This document shows positions 1-8,236 of a stretch of DNA of 64,000 nucleotides, in pieces. The stretch covers positions 62,001 to 126,000 of the forward strand of contig NZ_BJVA01000008.1 of assembly GCF_007988905.1 (NCBI RefSeq). The letters are read 5' to 3'. Below the pieces are notes generated by a model. It did no database searches and had not been told where the DNA came from. It saw nothing but the letters and a program-made list of their open reading frames with translations. Position numbers and translations under genes: made by a program. Every line of letters starts with the position of its first letter. Within the stretch, counting starts at the first letter, position 1. The DNA comes from Gluconobacter kanchanaburiensis NBRC 103587 (lineage in GTDB: Bacteria > Pseudomonadota > Alphaproteobacteria > Acetobacterales > Acetobacteraceae).

Positions 1-47
1 CGGCCTGTCCAACCGCGACATCGCTTCTGGAAGCCCCGGAAGCTACC

Positions 48-851
48 GTGGCACGGCAGGCCGCAGAACCTGTGCCTCTGCTGGAAGTCCGCAGTATGGT
101 GAAGGAATACCAGAACGGATTCCGGGCCGTGGATGACGTCTCTTTCGTCATCCGGCCTGGTGAATGTCTGGGGCTAATTGGAGAATCCGGTTCCGGCAAG
201 AGCACGATTTCACGTCTGGTCAGTCGTCTGGTGGATCCGGAGGGGGGAGAAATCCTGTTCAATGGCACGCCGATCAGTACCATTCCTGCGGAAGCCTTCT
301 ATCGGGCGTCACAGCGACGGCAGATCCAGTTCGTGTTTCAGGATGCCGCGGGCAGTCTCAATCCGCGTTATACCGCCTATCGTTCCATCGTCGATCCGCT
401 CCTGCGGATGGGGCCGGTGCCAGATGGGGAGGCGCTGCGTGCGCTTGTCGTGCGAACCGCGTGTTCGGTCGGACTGTCGGAGGAAATGCTGGAGCGTTAT
501 CCGCATCAGATGTCCGGCGGGCAGTGCGCCCGCGTGGGCATTGCGCGGGCGATCATCGTCTCGCCTGACCTGCTGATCCTTGATGAGCCGACGGCGGCTC
601 TTGATGTGCTGGTGCAGGCCGAGGTTCTCGCATTGCTGGAACGTCTGAGACGGGAGCGGGGCATGTCCTATCTGTTCGTCAGCCATGACCTGCATGTCGT
701 GCGCATGCTGTGCGACCGTGCGATCATCCTGCGCAGGGGGCGAATTGTGGAAGCCGGTCGGTGCGATGATATCTTCCGTGCGCCGCAGAGCGACTATACA
801 GCCAGCCTGCTTGAAGCGATCCCCCATTTCAGTCCTGGCGCGTCCGTATAA
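48..851 (+). CDS. Oligopeptide/dipeptide-type ABC transporter ATP-binding protein (DppF/OppF-like), possibly partial
   Basis: ATPase subunit of a peptide-type ABC importer, acting on the cytoplasmic face of the inner membrane. Visible motifs are Walker A GESGSGKST (about residues 45-53), a Q-loop FQD followed by the SLNPR stretch typical of the DppF/OppF branch, the signature MSGGQ (about 148) with Cys-Ala in place of the usual Gln-Arg, Walker B LLILDEPTAALD, and the H-loop SHD. The GTG start at 48 has a weak GGA element seven bases upstream. The reading frame is open to the window edge, so the gene could begin earlier or be the second half of a fused two-ATPase protein like GsiA. The following genes process N-carbamoyl amino acids, so the transporter may carry such compounds or small peptides; this is inference. 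ABC ATPase identity is certain, substrate unknown. Confidence 0.85.
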   Translation: MARQAAEPVPLLEVRSMVKEYQNGFRAVDDVSFVIRPGECLGLIGESGSGKSTISRLVSRLVDPEGGEILFNGTPISTIPAEAFYRASQRRQIQFVFQDAAGSLNPRYTAYRSIVDPLLRMGPVPDGEALRALVVRTACSVGLSEEMLERYPHQMSGGQCARVGIARAIIVSPDLLILDEPTAALDVLVQAEVLALLERLRRERGMSYLFVSHDLHVVRMLCDRAIILRRGRIVEAGRCDDIFRAPQSDYTASLLEAIPHFSPGASV

Positions 852-980
852 GTAATTCAAATAGAGGCCATTCAATCGTTATAGGCCTTTAATTGATCCG
901 CTTCCGGAATTTCCATAACCTCAAGACAGGTCAGAAAGAGACACAATACTGTTCTCCACCAATACAGATTCGAGAAAACA

Positions 981-1922
981 ATGAGCCGCATTATCAGAAT
1001 TGCTGCCGCCCAGATGGGGCCAACACAGCGTACGGATTCGAGGGCTGACACACTTGCCCGGCTCATAACGCTTCTGGAACAGTCGGCGCAGCAGGGTGCC
1101 GAACTGGTGGTGTTCCCGGAACTGGCGCTGACGACATTTTTCCCGCGCTGGCTTCTGGAAGGTCAGGAACTCGAGGATTATTTCGAACAGTCAATGCCTA
1201 ATCCCAATGTCCAGCCCCTGTTCGACCGGGCGCGGGAACTGGGCGTTTCGTTTTATCTCGGATATGCGGAACTGACGCCGGAAGGGCAGCGCTTCAACAC
1301 CTCCGTTCTCGTTGGCCCGCAAGGCCAGATCATGGGGAAATACCGCAAGATCCATCTTCCGGGCTCGGTCGAACCGCGTCCCGGCGCAGTTTATCAGCAG
1401 CTTGAGAAGCGTTATTTCGAATATGGAGACATGGGCTTTCCAGTCATCCATTCAGGTCCGGCACTGAAAGACGCCATCATCGGAATGCTGATCTGCAATG
1501 ACCGCCGCTGGCCGGAAGCCTGGCGCTGTCTGGCGTTGCAGGGGATGGAACTGCTCTGCGTCGGCTATAATTCGGCAGCTTACGACCCGAATGGCGGCGA
1601 TACGGAAAGCGCGGCCCTGCGGACATTTCATGCTCAGCTCGTTGCGCAGTCCAATTCCTACATGAATGCGTGCTGGAGCGTCGCCGTTGCCAAAGCGGGC
1701 GATGAGGACGGTTCGGGTCTGATCGGTGGATCATGCATCGTCGATCCGGACGGGCAGATCGTCGCTGAGGCCGCCACACTCGGAGACGAGGTCGTAGCGG
1801 CTGACTGTGACATGGACCAGTGTTTCCAGGGCAAGTCCAAGATGTTCAACTTCGAAGCGCATCGCCGTCCTCAATGGTACGGGCCAATTACCGAACAGGT
1901 CGGCGCGATTATCCGAAAATAA
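981..1922 (+). CDS. N-carbamoyl-D-amino-acid hydrolase (nitrilase superfamily)
   Basis: Hydrolyses N-carbamoyl-D-amino acids to the free D-amino acid, CO2 and ammonia in the cytoplasm, the last step of the D-hydantoin pathway. The protein has 313 residues (the Agrobacterium enzyme has 304) and keeps that enzyme's characteristic stretches: FPELALTTFFPRW with Glu47, YRKIHLPG with Lys123, CNDRRWPE with Cys172, LEKRYFE, and a C-terminal NFEAHRRPQ. Glu47, Lys123 and Cys172 form the Glu-Lys-Cys triad of the nitrilase superfamily. The match covers the whole length, so this is more specific than a generic carbon-nitrogen hydrolase call. It starts 129 bases after the ABC ATPase and is followed after 35 bases by a hydantoin racemase, suggesting one transcript. 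The true D-specificity and side-chain range cannot be read from the sequence. Confidence 0.88.
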   Translation: MSRIIRIAAAQMGPTQRTDSRADTLARLITLLEQSAQQGAELVVFPELALTTFFPRWLLEGQELEDYFEQSMPNPNVQPLFDRARELGVSFYLGYAELTPEGQRFNTSVLVGPQGQIMGKYRKIHLPGSVEPRPGAVYQQLEKRYFEYGDMGFPVIHSGPALKDAIIGMLICNDRRWPEAWRCLALQGMELLCVGYNSAAYDPNGGDTESAALRTFHAQLVAQSNSYMNACWSVAVAKAGDEDGSGLIGGSCIVDPDGQIVAEAATLGDEVVAADCDMDQCFQGKSKMFNFEAHRRPQWYGPITEQVGAIIRK

Positions 1923-1957
1923 AATCTGTCCGGATTTCTTCTGTCTGTGGGGGGCTT

Positions 1958-2638
1958 ATGACGGACACTACCAGAATACTGGTCATCAATCCGAATTCAT
2001 CGGATTTGGTGACTGCCGCAATCGACCGTGAACTTGAGCATTTTCGCGGACTGTCATCCGTCCGGATTGACGTGTGCGGAACACCTGGTGCGCCTCCGGG
2101 GGTGTCCTATCAGCGCGATGCTGACGATATTGCCCCCATGGTTCGGCGCATTGTCGAAGAAAACGAGGCGGACGCTTATGTCATTGCCTGTTTCAGCGAT
2201 CCAGGTCTGGCCGGTGTCCGGGAAACTTTCCCCGAAAAGATCATTCTCGGCTGCGGTGAAAATGCGATCCTTCAGGCGCTGACGGAAGCCGACCAGTTCG
2301 GGATCATTTCGCTTTCGATCCTGTCTACGTACCGGCAGAGACGCAAGATCCGCATGATGGGCGTTGCGGAGCGCTATGTAGGAAGTCAGGGCATCGCCTC
2401 GAACGCCGTCGAAGCAACATCGCCGGAGCTTCTCGACCGGATGGTGGAAGCCGGACAGGGCCTTCTGGCGCGCGGGGCGGATATCATCCTGACGGGCTGT
2501 GCCAGCATGTCGCATTTCCGGGAACCCCTGGAAGAGCGTCTTGGAGTGCGCGTCATCGATCCGGTGGGGTCGGCCGTTTGCGCCGCCATCGGGCGCATCA
2601 TCCTCAGGCAGGGACAGTGTCGTGGTTCCGGCCGGTAA
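1958..2638 (+). CDS. Asp/Glu/hydantoin racemase family protein
   Basis: Cofactor-independent racemase of the Asp/Glu/hydantoin family, expected to invert a hydantoin or an amino acid using two cysteines as acid and base. From the ATG at 1958 the protein has 226 residues and begins RILVINPNSS, the usual start of hydantoin racemases. The two expected cysteines are Cys78 (ACFSDPG) and Cys181 (TGCASM). Longer readings starting upstream would overlap the D-carbamoylase gene and add residues unlike the family, so I rejected them; a G-rich stretch just before 1958 can serve as ribosome binding site. Its position after an N-carbamoyl-D-amino-acid hydrolase supports hydantoin racemase over glutamate racemase or maleate isomerase, which share the fold. 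The gene overlaps the next one by 17 bases. Confidence 0.85.
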   Translation: MTDTTRILVINPNSSDLVTAAIDRELEHFRGLSSVRIDVCGTPGAPPGVSYQRDADDIAPMVRRIVEENEADAYVIACFSDPGLAGVRETFPEKIILGCGENAILQALTEADQFGIISLSILSTYRQRRKIRMMGVAERYVGSQGIASNAVEATSPELLDRMVEAGQGLLARGADIILTGCASMSHFREPLEERLGVRVIDPVGSAVCAAIGRIILRQGQCRGSGR

Positions 2639-3335
2639 GCTGATCGGCGTTCTGGGTGGAATGGGGCCGGCGGCAACGGCGGATTTCATGGGGCAGGTCA
2701 TTGCCAATACGTCGGCACGGGTTGATCAGGAGCATATCCCGCTCCTGATTTTCTCCGATCCTGTCATCCCCGATCGCAGTACATCCATTCTGGATGCCGG
2801 TGCACCGTCGCCGCTGCCAAAGTTGCAGGATCATGCGCTGAAGCTCCAGAAGGCCGGGGCGACGGCGCTCGTCATTCCCTGCAATACGGCCCATCATTTC
2901 CATTCTGATATTGCCTCTGTTCTGGCGATCCCGGTGCTGCATATCGCAGACGCCGTATGCGAGGATCTCTGCCGGTTGCGGCGGGAGGGGCAGGATGTGA
3001 AAACCGTGGCCCTCATGGCAACTGCGGGCACCATCACGTCCGGATTTTACCTCCAGCGTCTGCAACAGGCGGGGTTTGAATGCCTGATTCCGAACATGGA
3101 AGAGCAGGCGCTCATCAATGACGTGATCCGTTTTGTAAAGGGCGGCGACCCGTCTCCGGCGGTCGGTCCGGTCCGGGAGGTCGTCCAACGGCTCAGGGCG
3201 CGCGGGGCGGATGCGGTTATCCTTGGCTGTACGGAACTGCCCCTGCTACGTGACGCCATCAGCGATATTCTGTCCTATGTGGACTCTACGAGAGCGCTCG
3301 CGCAGGCCTGTATCCGGTACGCCCGCGAGGCCTGA
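2622..3335 (+). CDS. Aspartate/glutamate racemase family protein
   Basis: Second cofactor-independent racemase, of the aspartate racemase branch (cytoplasmic). It begins KLIGVLGGMGP, diagnostic for that branch, and carries the two catalytic cysteines Cys87 (IPCNTAH) and Cys203 (LGCTELPLL); 237 residues is the normal length. I chose the GTG at 2622 because AGGGACA lies about six bases upstream within the preceding gene and the upstream extension does not resemble the family. The overlap with the hydantoin racemase gene implies translational coupling. Having two different two-cysteine racemases back to back suggests that one acts on the cyclic or carbamoylated compound and the other on the free acidic amino acid; this is inference. 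A hairpin terminator follows at 3353. Confidence 0.87.
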   Translation: MVPAGKLIGVLGGMGPAATADFMGQVIANTSARVDQEHIPLLIFSDPVIPDRSTSILDAGAPSPLPKLQDHALKLQKAGATALVIPCNTAHHFHSDIASVLAIPVLHIADAVCEDLCRLRREGQDVKTVALMATAGTITSGFYLQRLQQAGFECLIPNMEEQALINDVIRFVKGGDPSPAVGPVREVVQRLRARGADAVILGCTELPLLRDAISDILSYVDSTRALAQACIRYAREA

Positions 3336-3352
3336 TCCCCTTGCCGGTGCAG

Positions 3353-3379
3353 ACGGGAGAGCCTGTTGAGCTCTCCCGT
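3353..3379. terminator. Bidirectional hairpin between convergent genes
   Basis: A perfect 10-bp stem (ACGGGAGAGC at 3353-3362, complement at 3370-3379) with a 7-base loop sits in the 52-base gap between the converging racemase and mandelate-racemase-like genes. There is no strong T-run on either side, so it is a plausible but not textbook intrinsic terminator. Confidence 0.55.
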
Positions 3380-3387
3380 GTCGCGTT

Positions 3388-4491
3388 TCAGCCCTCTGCT
3401 GGCATGATAAAGGGTGCCAGTGCGTCCAGATCCGGGCGGATGCCCCAGCCCGGGGTTTGTGGAAGGCCAACCTGTCCGTCCTCCGGCGCAAGGGCGCCGA
3501 GGAAATAGGGTGACCAGAGCGCGGCCTTGGACATCGGCCATTCCAGAAACAGTGCATTGGGCATGGCCGCGAGCCAGTGAGCGTGCATGGCGATGTTCAG
3601 CGGTGTGGTAAAGGAGTGGCTACAGACTTCCGGCACCTGCGGGGCAATATCACAGGCTGCGATCAGGCCGCATCGCGTGATGTCCGGCTGGAGAATATCC
3701 ACAAGTGGCGCGATACGGCGCAGGCCGATAAGGCTGCACTCTCCTTCCCCGGAAGCGATTGGGACGACACTGCGCGCCCGCAGGGTCTTCTGGCCCTCCA
3801 GATCGTCCCTGTCCAGTGGCTCTTCGATCCAGGCGAGACGGAACGGTTTGAACGCCTTTGCACGGGAGATCGCTTCGTCGAGCGTATAAGCCTGCGCGGC
3901 GTCGACCATCAATGTGGCGTCCGGAGCCACAGTGCGGGCCGCTTCAAGAAAGGCGACGTCACTTTCCTCGCTGGCTCCGAACGGAGGCCACCCCAGCTTG
4001 TGAGCACGAAAACCTGCTTCCCGCTCGGCGCGGATGCGCAGGGCGGTGCGCTCCGGTGTGGCGGCGACCTTGTCACTGGCGTAACAGGCAATAGACGAAC
4101 GGGCCTCGGGGGACAGAAGGCGGCTTACCGGCAGTCCTGCGCGCTGTCCTGCCAGATCCCACAATGCCAGTTCTGCTGCGGCGATGGCCTGCATGACGAC
4201 GCCGTCACGGCCGATCCACTGGGTTTCCTTTTCCATGCGCCGCCGCAGGGCGCGGATGTCCTTAGCATCCGCGCCGGACAGGATGCCCCGCAGACCCTGA
4301 GCGGTAACATGGGTTTTGGGCGCATTCACCACGGCGCGGGACAGATAGGGACTGCCATGGGCCTCTCCCCAGCCCGTCAGGCCGTCTTCGGTCACGATGC
4401 GCAGGAGAAAACACTCTTCGTCGCGCGCCTGACCGGTCAGAGCTGCGGGAAGACGGAAGGCCAGCCCTTCAACGGATTCGATGCGGCTCAT
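3388..4491 (-). CDS. Mandelate racemase/muconate lactonizing enzyme family protein (enolase superfamily)
   Basis: Enolase-superfamily enzyme of 367 residues that should abstract a proton alpha to a carboxylate with Mg2+ help (racemase, epimerase or dehydratase). Metal ligands are Asp197 (MVDAA), Glu223 or Glu224 (WIEEP) and Glu249 (SGEGE). The Asp270/His292 pair (LQPDITRCG and CSHSFTT) places it in the mandelate racemase subgroup. In the second-strand KxK site only the second lysine is kept (Lys165, AHKLG); the first is Ala. It is not the dipeptide epimerase type, which has a lysine where this one has His292. Its start overlaps the stop of the ABC ATPase gene by four bases (ATGA), so it is co-translated with an amino acid importer and probably acts on the imported compound. 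Confidence 0.85.
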   Translation of the reverse strand: MSRIESVEGLAFRLPAALTGQARDEECFLLRIVTEDGLTGWGEAHGSPYLSRAVVNAPKTHVTAQGLRGILSGADAKDIRALRRRMEKETQWIGRDGVVMQAIAAAELALWDLAGQRAGLPVSRLLSPEARSSIACYASDKVAATPERTALRIRAEREAGFRAHKLGWPPFGASEESDVAFLEAARTVAPDATLMVDAAQAYTLDEAISRAKAFKPFRLAWIEEPLDRDDLEGQKTLRARSVVPIASGEGECSLIGLRRIAPLVDILQPDITRCGLIAACDIAPQVPEVCSHSFTTPLNIAMHAHWLAAMPNALFLEWPMSKAALWSPYFLGALAPEDGQVGLPQTPGWGIRPDLDALAPFIMPAEG

Positions 4492-5228
4492 GCGGGGAGG
4501 GCCCGTGAGAGGAACGCGCGTCCGCGCTCTGTCGCGGGAGAGGCGAAGAAACTTGCAGGTTCTTCGTCTTCCACGATCTGTCCGTCCACCATGAAAAGCA
4601 CGCGATGGCCGATGCGTCGGGCGAAGGCCATTTCATGTGTCACGATCAGCATGGTCATGCCGCTGCCTGCCAGTTTCTCCATCACACCCAGCACTTCCTG
4701 CACCATTTCGGGGTCGAGGGCGCTTGTCGCCTCATCGAACAGCATGACTTCCGGCTCCATGGCTAGGGCGCGTGCGATGGCGACGCGCTGCTGCTGTCCG
4801 CCAGAGAGCTGCCCAGGATATTTGTCCAGATGGGCGGAAAGCCCGACCTGTTCCAGAAGCGCCTCGGCCTGTTCGCGTGCCTGCCCCCGTGGTCTGCGCA
4901 GAACCGTCATGGGGCCTTCCATCACATTGCCGATTGCGGAGAGATGCGGCCACAGGTTGAACGACTGGAAAACCATACCGACATGGCGTCGCAACCGCAT
5001 GAGGTCGCGCTGCCGGCAGGACGGGGAAATCTGCTGCCCAGCCACCGAAATGTTGCCGGACGTATGGCGGTCGAGCTGGTTGACGCAACGCAGAAGGGTG
5101 GATTTTCCTGCGCCCGACGGCCCGATCAGGGAGACGACCTGGCCCTGTGGGACATCGAAGGTGATGTCGGTCAGGACCTGACGGGCTCCAAAGGATTTGG
5201 AGACGTTTTTAAAGGAGACGACGGTCAT
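4488..5228 (-). CDS. Polar amino acid ABC transporter ATP-binding protein (GlnQ/HisP-like)
   Basis: ATPase of a polar-amino-acid importer with 246 residues. Walker A GPSGAGKST, Q-loop FQSFNLWPH, signature LSGGQQQR, Walker B VMLFDEATSALDPE and the H-loop THE of MLIVTHEMAFAR are all present and typical of the GlnQ/HisP family; the C-terminal FMVDGQIVEDE stretch also fits. I start the gene at 5228 (MTVVSFKNVSKSF); an upstream extension to 5324 would run into the permease gene and has no family match. The permease stop lies two bases before this start, and the mandelate-racemase-like gene overlaps its stop, so binding protein, permease, ATPase and enzyme form one operon. Confidence 0.92.
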   Translation of the reverse strand: MTVVSFKNVSKSFGARQVLTDITFDVPQGQVVSLIGPSGAGKSTLLRCVNQLDRHTSGNISVAGQQISPSCRQRDLMRLRRHVGMVFQSFNLWPHLSAIGNVMEGPMTVLRRPRGQAREQAEALLEQVGLSAHLDKYPGQLSGGQQQRVAIARALAMEPEVMLFDEATSALDPEMVQEVLGVMEKLAGSGMTMLIVTHEMAFARRIGHRVLFMVDGQIVEDEEPASFFASPATERGRAFLSRALPA

Positions 5229-5229
5229 G

Positions 5230-5889
5230 TCAGCGCACCGTGTAATAGCTGAGGCGGCGTTCGATCCACGCCTGAGCGATCTGAAGAACCGTTGTGATCG
5301 CCAGATAGAGAATTCCGGTCGCAACCATCACTTCCGTCACCCGGAAGGTTACGGAATAGATGCTCTGTGCAGTCAGCATCAGATCCGGGACGGCAATGAC
5401 CGAGACCAGTGAGGAATTCTTGATGAGCGTGATCGCCTGTCCGACGAATGGGGGCAGGGCGGGCCGGAGGGCCTGTGGCAGGATGATGCGGCGTAGGATC
5501 TGCAGGGGTGCGAGGCCCACTGCGGCTGCGGCTTCGGCCTGCCCCGCGGGGATGGACTGGATCGCGGCACGGAAAATTTCCGAGAAATAGGCTGCTGAAT
5601 TCAGTCCAAGGGTCAGGATGCCCGCGCTCCACGGATCGAGCCGGAATCCGGTCCGGGGGACGGCGTAATAGACCGCGAAAAGCTGGAGCAGGAGCGGGGT
5701 GCCGCGAAGAATCCAGACATAGCCCCATGCCGCAAGCGAGACGGCCCGGATCGAGGAAAGGCGGCCGAGCGCGATCCCAAGTCCGAGGCAGGTCGCCATG
5801 AGCAGTGCCGCCATGCTGATTTCAAGCGTGACACCGCACGCCCGGAGCAGACGCGGCATGATGTGGACGACAAAGTGCCAGTTCACCAT
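5230..5889 (-). CDS. Amino acid ABC transporter permease (HisM/GlnP family)
   Basis: Inner-membrane subunit of the amino acid importer, with about five hydrophobic segments. It carries the family stretch ILRGTPLLLQLF near the N-terminus of the transport domain and the EAA loop EAAAAVGLAPLQILRRIILPQALRPALPP that contacts the ATPase. I prefer the ATG at 5889 (219 residues), preceded by GGAG about ten bases upstream within the end of the binding-protein gene; a TTG at 5910 is the alternative and would overlap that gene by 16 bases. Only one permease gene is present, so the channel is probably a homodimer. Confidence 0.9.
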   Translation of the reverse strand: MVNWHFVVHIMPRLLRACGVTLEISMAALLMATCLGLGIALGRLSSIRAVSLAAWGYVWILRGTPLLLQLFAVYYAVPRTGFRLDPWSAGILTLGLNSAAYFSEIFRAAIQSIPAGQAEAAAAVGLAPLQILRRIILPQALRPALPPFVGQAITLIKNSSLVSVIAVPDLMLTAQSIYSVTFRVTEVMVATGILYLAITTVLQIAQAWIERRLSYYTVR

Positions 5890-5894
5890 GAATT

Positions 5895-6662
5895 TCAGGC
5901 TCCGAACCAATGGTCGAACAGCGATTTGGCCTGACCGTCCGCCTGCCTGGCGCGGATCTGGTCCGAAATGGTGGCCGCGAGCGTTTCCGAACCCGGAGGC
6001 AGGATCATCGCAAGAGGATGAGGGTCGATCGAGCGTCCGACGAGTTTGAGCGGAACCTGCTGCGCCTTAATGGCATATTGTGCGCCTCCACGCCCGACAA
6101 TGCCTGCGTCCAGTCGGCCGGACATGACATCCATGATGATGTCCGGCAGCCCGGGATAGGAGCGTAGCGTGCCTGGTTTGCCCTGTGCGTGAGCGACATC
6201 CTCCAGAATGCTGCCCGAGGCGACACCGACCGTCAGGCCATGAAGATCCTCGACTTCATGAATGGTCGTATTGTCGGTCCGGACGATTACGGCAGCGGAA
6301 TCGGTCGCGTAGGGGGCTGAAAAGACGAAATTTTCCTTGCGTTCGGGTGTGACGCGAACTGCGCTCATGACGGAGTCATACTGTCCGGCCATCAGTCCGG
6401 GGAGAATGCCGGGCCAGGACAGATAGGAAAAACGGGCCTCCACGCCCAGTCCCTTGCAGATCAGACGCGACCAGTCGATGTCGAAGCCGCTCAGCTCTCC
6501 GTCGGCGTCAAGAAAACTGTAGGGCGCATTGGCTCCGGTGGTCGCAATGCGCATGAAGCCCTGCTGGCGCACTCCGTCCATGGTGGAGGCCTGCGCTTTA
6601 CCAAGCAGGGACAGCCCTGCCGTTGTGAGCATTCCGGTCAGCAGGGAGCGGCGGTGCATCAT
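5895..6662 (-). CDS. Amino acid ABC transporter substrate-binding protein
   Basis: Periplasmic binding protein of the bacterial solute-binding family 3 (255 residues from the ATG at 6662). A signal peptide of about 26 residues ends AQA; it starts with adjacent arginines before SLLTG, so Tat export is possible though not certain. The mature part has the family pattern: RIATTGANAPYSF, DGELSGFDIDWSRLICKGLG, and VRVTPERKENFVFSAPY. The start is chosen because GAGG lies six bases before ATGATG; a start at 6677 would lack this. Ligand is not deducible; the linked enzymes suggest an acidic or modified amino acid. It is the first gene of the importer part of the operon, 41 bases downstream of the amidohydrolase. 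Confidence 0.9.
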   Translation of the reverse strand: MMHRRSLLTGMLTTAGLSLLGKAQASTMDGVRQQGFMRIATTGANAPYSFLDADGELSGFDIDWSRLICKGLGVEARFSYLSWPGILPGLMAGQYDSVMSAVRVTPERKENFVFSAPYATDSAAVIVRTDNTTIHEVEDLHGLTVGVASGSILEDVAHAQGKPGTLRSYPGLPDIIMDVMSGRLDAGIVGRGGAQYAIKAQQVPLKLVGRSIDPHPLAMILPPGSETLAATISDQIRARQADGQAKSLFDHWFGA

Positions 6663-6703
6663 GATTTTCCTCAGCATTGAAGGGACGACCGGTCGTGCGG
6701 CGG

Positions 6704-8236
6704 TCAGCAGCGTCCGTTGACGAGATAGAACGGTTGGGAAATATCGAGATGGTCCAGCATTTTGCGATGCCAGTCGTGAAAATATGGACGCAGTCTGGCG
6801 AGGGCTGCAACACGCTCCGGTGTGGCGGCTTTCGTCTCGTTATGCTTCACGTAGCTGCGGATTTCCCGGTACAGACCTTCCACATCGATGGTCTGGAACT
6901 GACGGTCCCGGATGACGATGCGTCCGTTGACGACCACGTCGCGGACATCCTGTCCCTTGCCGCGCCAGAGCAGCAGATCCGGGATGGAAAGGTTGTCTGA
7001 AGTCCAGGGATCATGAAGCATGGACGCGGTATCCATGATGGCCAGATCAGCCGGAGCCCCGACCTGAAGCGTGCCGTGGTCGGGCGCGAAGCCCAGTGTC
7101 CGGGCAGCATTTGTCGTACCCATCGACAGGATCTGCGCCGAAGTCAGCGGCGGCATGTCGGCAAGGTCGAAGCCCGGAACGCGCGACAGCATGGCCGACA
7201 TTCGCAGCTCCATCAGCACGTCATCGTCATCGTTCAGGGATTTGTCATCGATGCCCAGAGCGACATTGATGCCCTTGCGCATCATGTACCAGACCGGTGA
7301 AATCCCGTTGCGGACATGCAGGTTGCACGAAGCGTGATGGGTTGTGCTCGCGCCGCGTTCGGCAATGAGATCAATGTCTTTTTCCGATAGCCAGACAGCA
7401 TGTCCCAGTGTCGTGTTGGGTCCAAGGAGCCCGATACGATCCAGATGTTCAACGAGGGAACAGCCGAATGTCTTGATGCTCCAGGCGCGCTGATGCGGTG
7501 TCTGGAGCGTATGGATATGGATGGGCGTGCCCCCATGGGCGTTGGCACTGTCGCGGATGCGGGTGAAGAACGCGTCTGTCGAACCATGAGCCCAGGACGG
7601 ACCGTGCAGGACCCGGCTCATGGGCGAGTCTTCCTCGCGATGCAGGGTTTCGAACAGGTCCAGATAGCCGTTTGCGATGGCCCGGGCGTCATATCGCGTC
7701 ATGGGGAGGACGAAATCGTGCAGGTCCGGCGGCAGCGTGTCGAGAAAGTCCCCTTCGTCGATGCAGAACCGGTTTCTGTCCCGCACGGCAGGGGAATAGG
7801 CGAGGCGGATGCCCGTTTCGCGATAGCTGTTGATGGCGGCCCGGGCCTGTTCCAGCGCTTTGGGCCCCTCATCGTTCCAGCCGGTGTGGTGGATCGTGGT
7901 GCAACCGCCCCGCAGATGGCGGACGGCGGACAGCGCAGAGCAGAGGTCGTTTGGCAGGTAGACCATCGCCGACCAGTCCAGAAAAGCGTTCTCAAGGTAA
8001 TCGTAGAGGACGCCCTTCTGGATGGGAGACAGTCCACGTCCATGCGAATGGGCGTCAATGAGGCCGGGCATGACGAGAGAGATGCCATCCCCCAACACCT
8101 CGGCAGCAGGATATTTCGCCTGCATTTCTGGCCACGGCCCAAATTCCTTTACCGTGCCGTCTTCGATACGGATTGCCGCGTCCTTCAGGATCGTTGCGGT
8201 ATCGATGATGACGTGACCACCCCTGACAAGCAACAT
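6704..8236 (-). CDS. Amidohydrolase family protein (TRZ/ATZ-SsnA-like metal-dependent hydrolase)
   Basis: Metal-dependent hydrolase or deaminase of the amidohydrolase superfamily, about 510 residues. It has a composite N-terminal beta-sandwich (MLLVRGGHVIID), the first metal motif DAHSHG (His63, His65), later histidines in HIHTLQT and LGHAVW, and the metal aspartate in LGIDDKS, followed by the closing sandwich strand VVVNGRIVIRD. This arrangement fits the cytosine/guanine-deaminase-like, triazine hydrolase-like branch rather than dihydropyrimidinases. The start is uncertain: ATG at 8236 has GGAG six bases upstream, while ATGs at 8248 and 8266 are also in frame. It is first in an operon with an amino acid ABC importer and a mandelate-racemase-like enzyme. 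The substrate is unknown; a ring or amidine nitrogen compound is likely. Confidence 0.85.
   Translation of the reverse strand: MLLVRGGHVIIDTATILKDAAIRIEDGTVKEFGPWPEMQAKYPAAEVLGDGISLVMPGLIDAHSHGRGLSPIQKGVLYDYLENAFLDWSAMVYLPNDLCSALSAVRHLRGGCTTIHHTGWNDEGPKALEQARAAINSYRETGIRLAYSPAVRDRNRFCIDEGDFLDTLPPDLHDFVLPMTRYDARAIANGYLDLFETLHREEDSPMSRVLHGPSWAHGSTDAFFTRIRDSANAHGGTPIHIHTLQTPHQRAWSIKTFGCSLVEHLDRIGLLGPNTTLGHAVWLSEKDIDLIAERGASTTHHASCNLHVRNGISPVWYMMRKGINVALGIDDKSLNDDDDVLMELRMSAMLSRVPGFDLADMPPLTSAQILSMGTTNAARTLGFAPDHGTLQVGAPADLAIMDTASMLHDPWTSDNLSIPDLLLWRGKGQDVRDVVVNGRIVIRDRQFQTIDVEGLYREIRSYVKHNETKAATPERVAALARLRPYFHDWHRKMLDHLDISQPFYLVNGRC

Noticed and set aside
3388-4491. Dipeptide (L-Ala-D/L-Glu) epimerase assignment
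   Set aside because: That subgroup uses lysines on both sides of the active site; this protein has a His292/Asp270 pair as in the mandelate racemase subgroup.
3577-5181. Long open frame of 534 codons on the plus strand
   Set aside because: It is antisense to the mandelate-racemase-like and ABC ATPase genes, both with complete motifs; its translation is Arg/Ser/Cys-rich low-quality sequence typical of GC-rich shadow frames.
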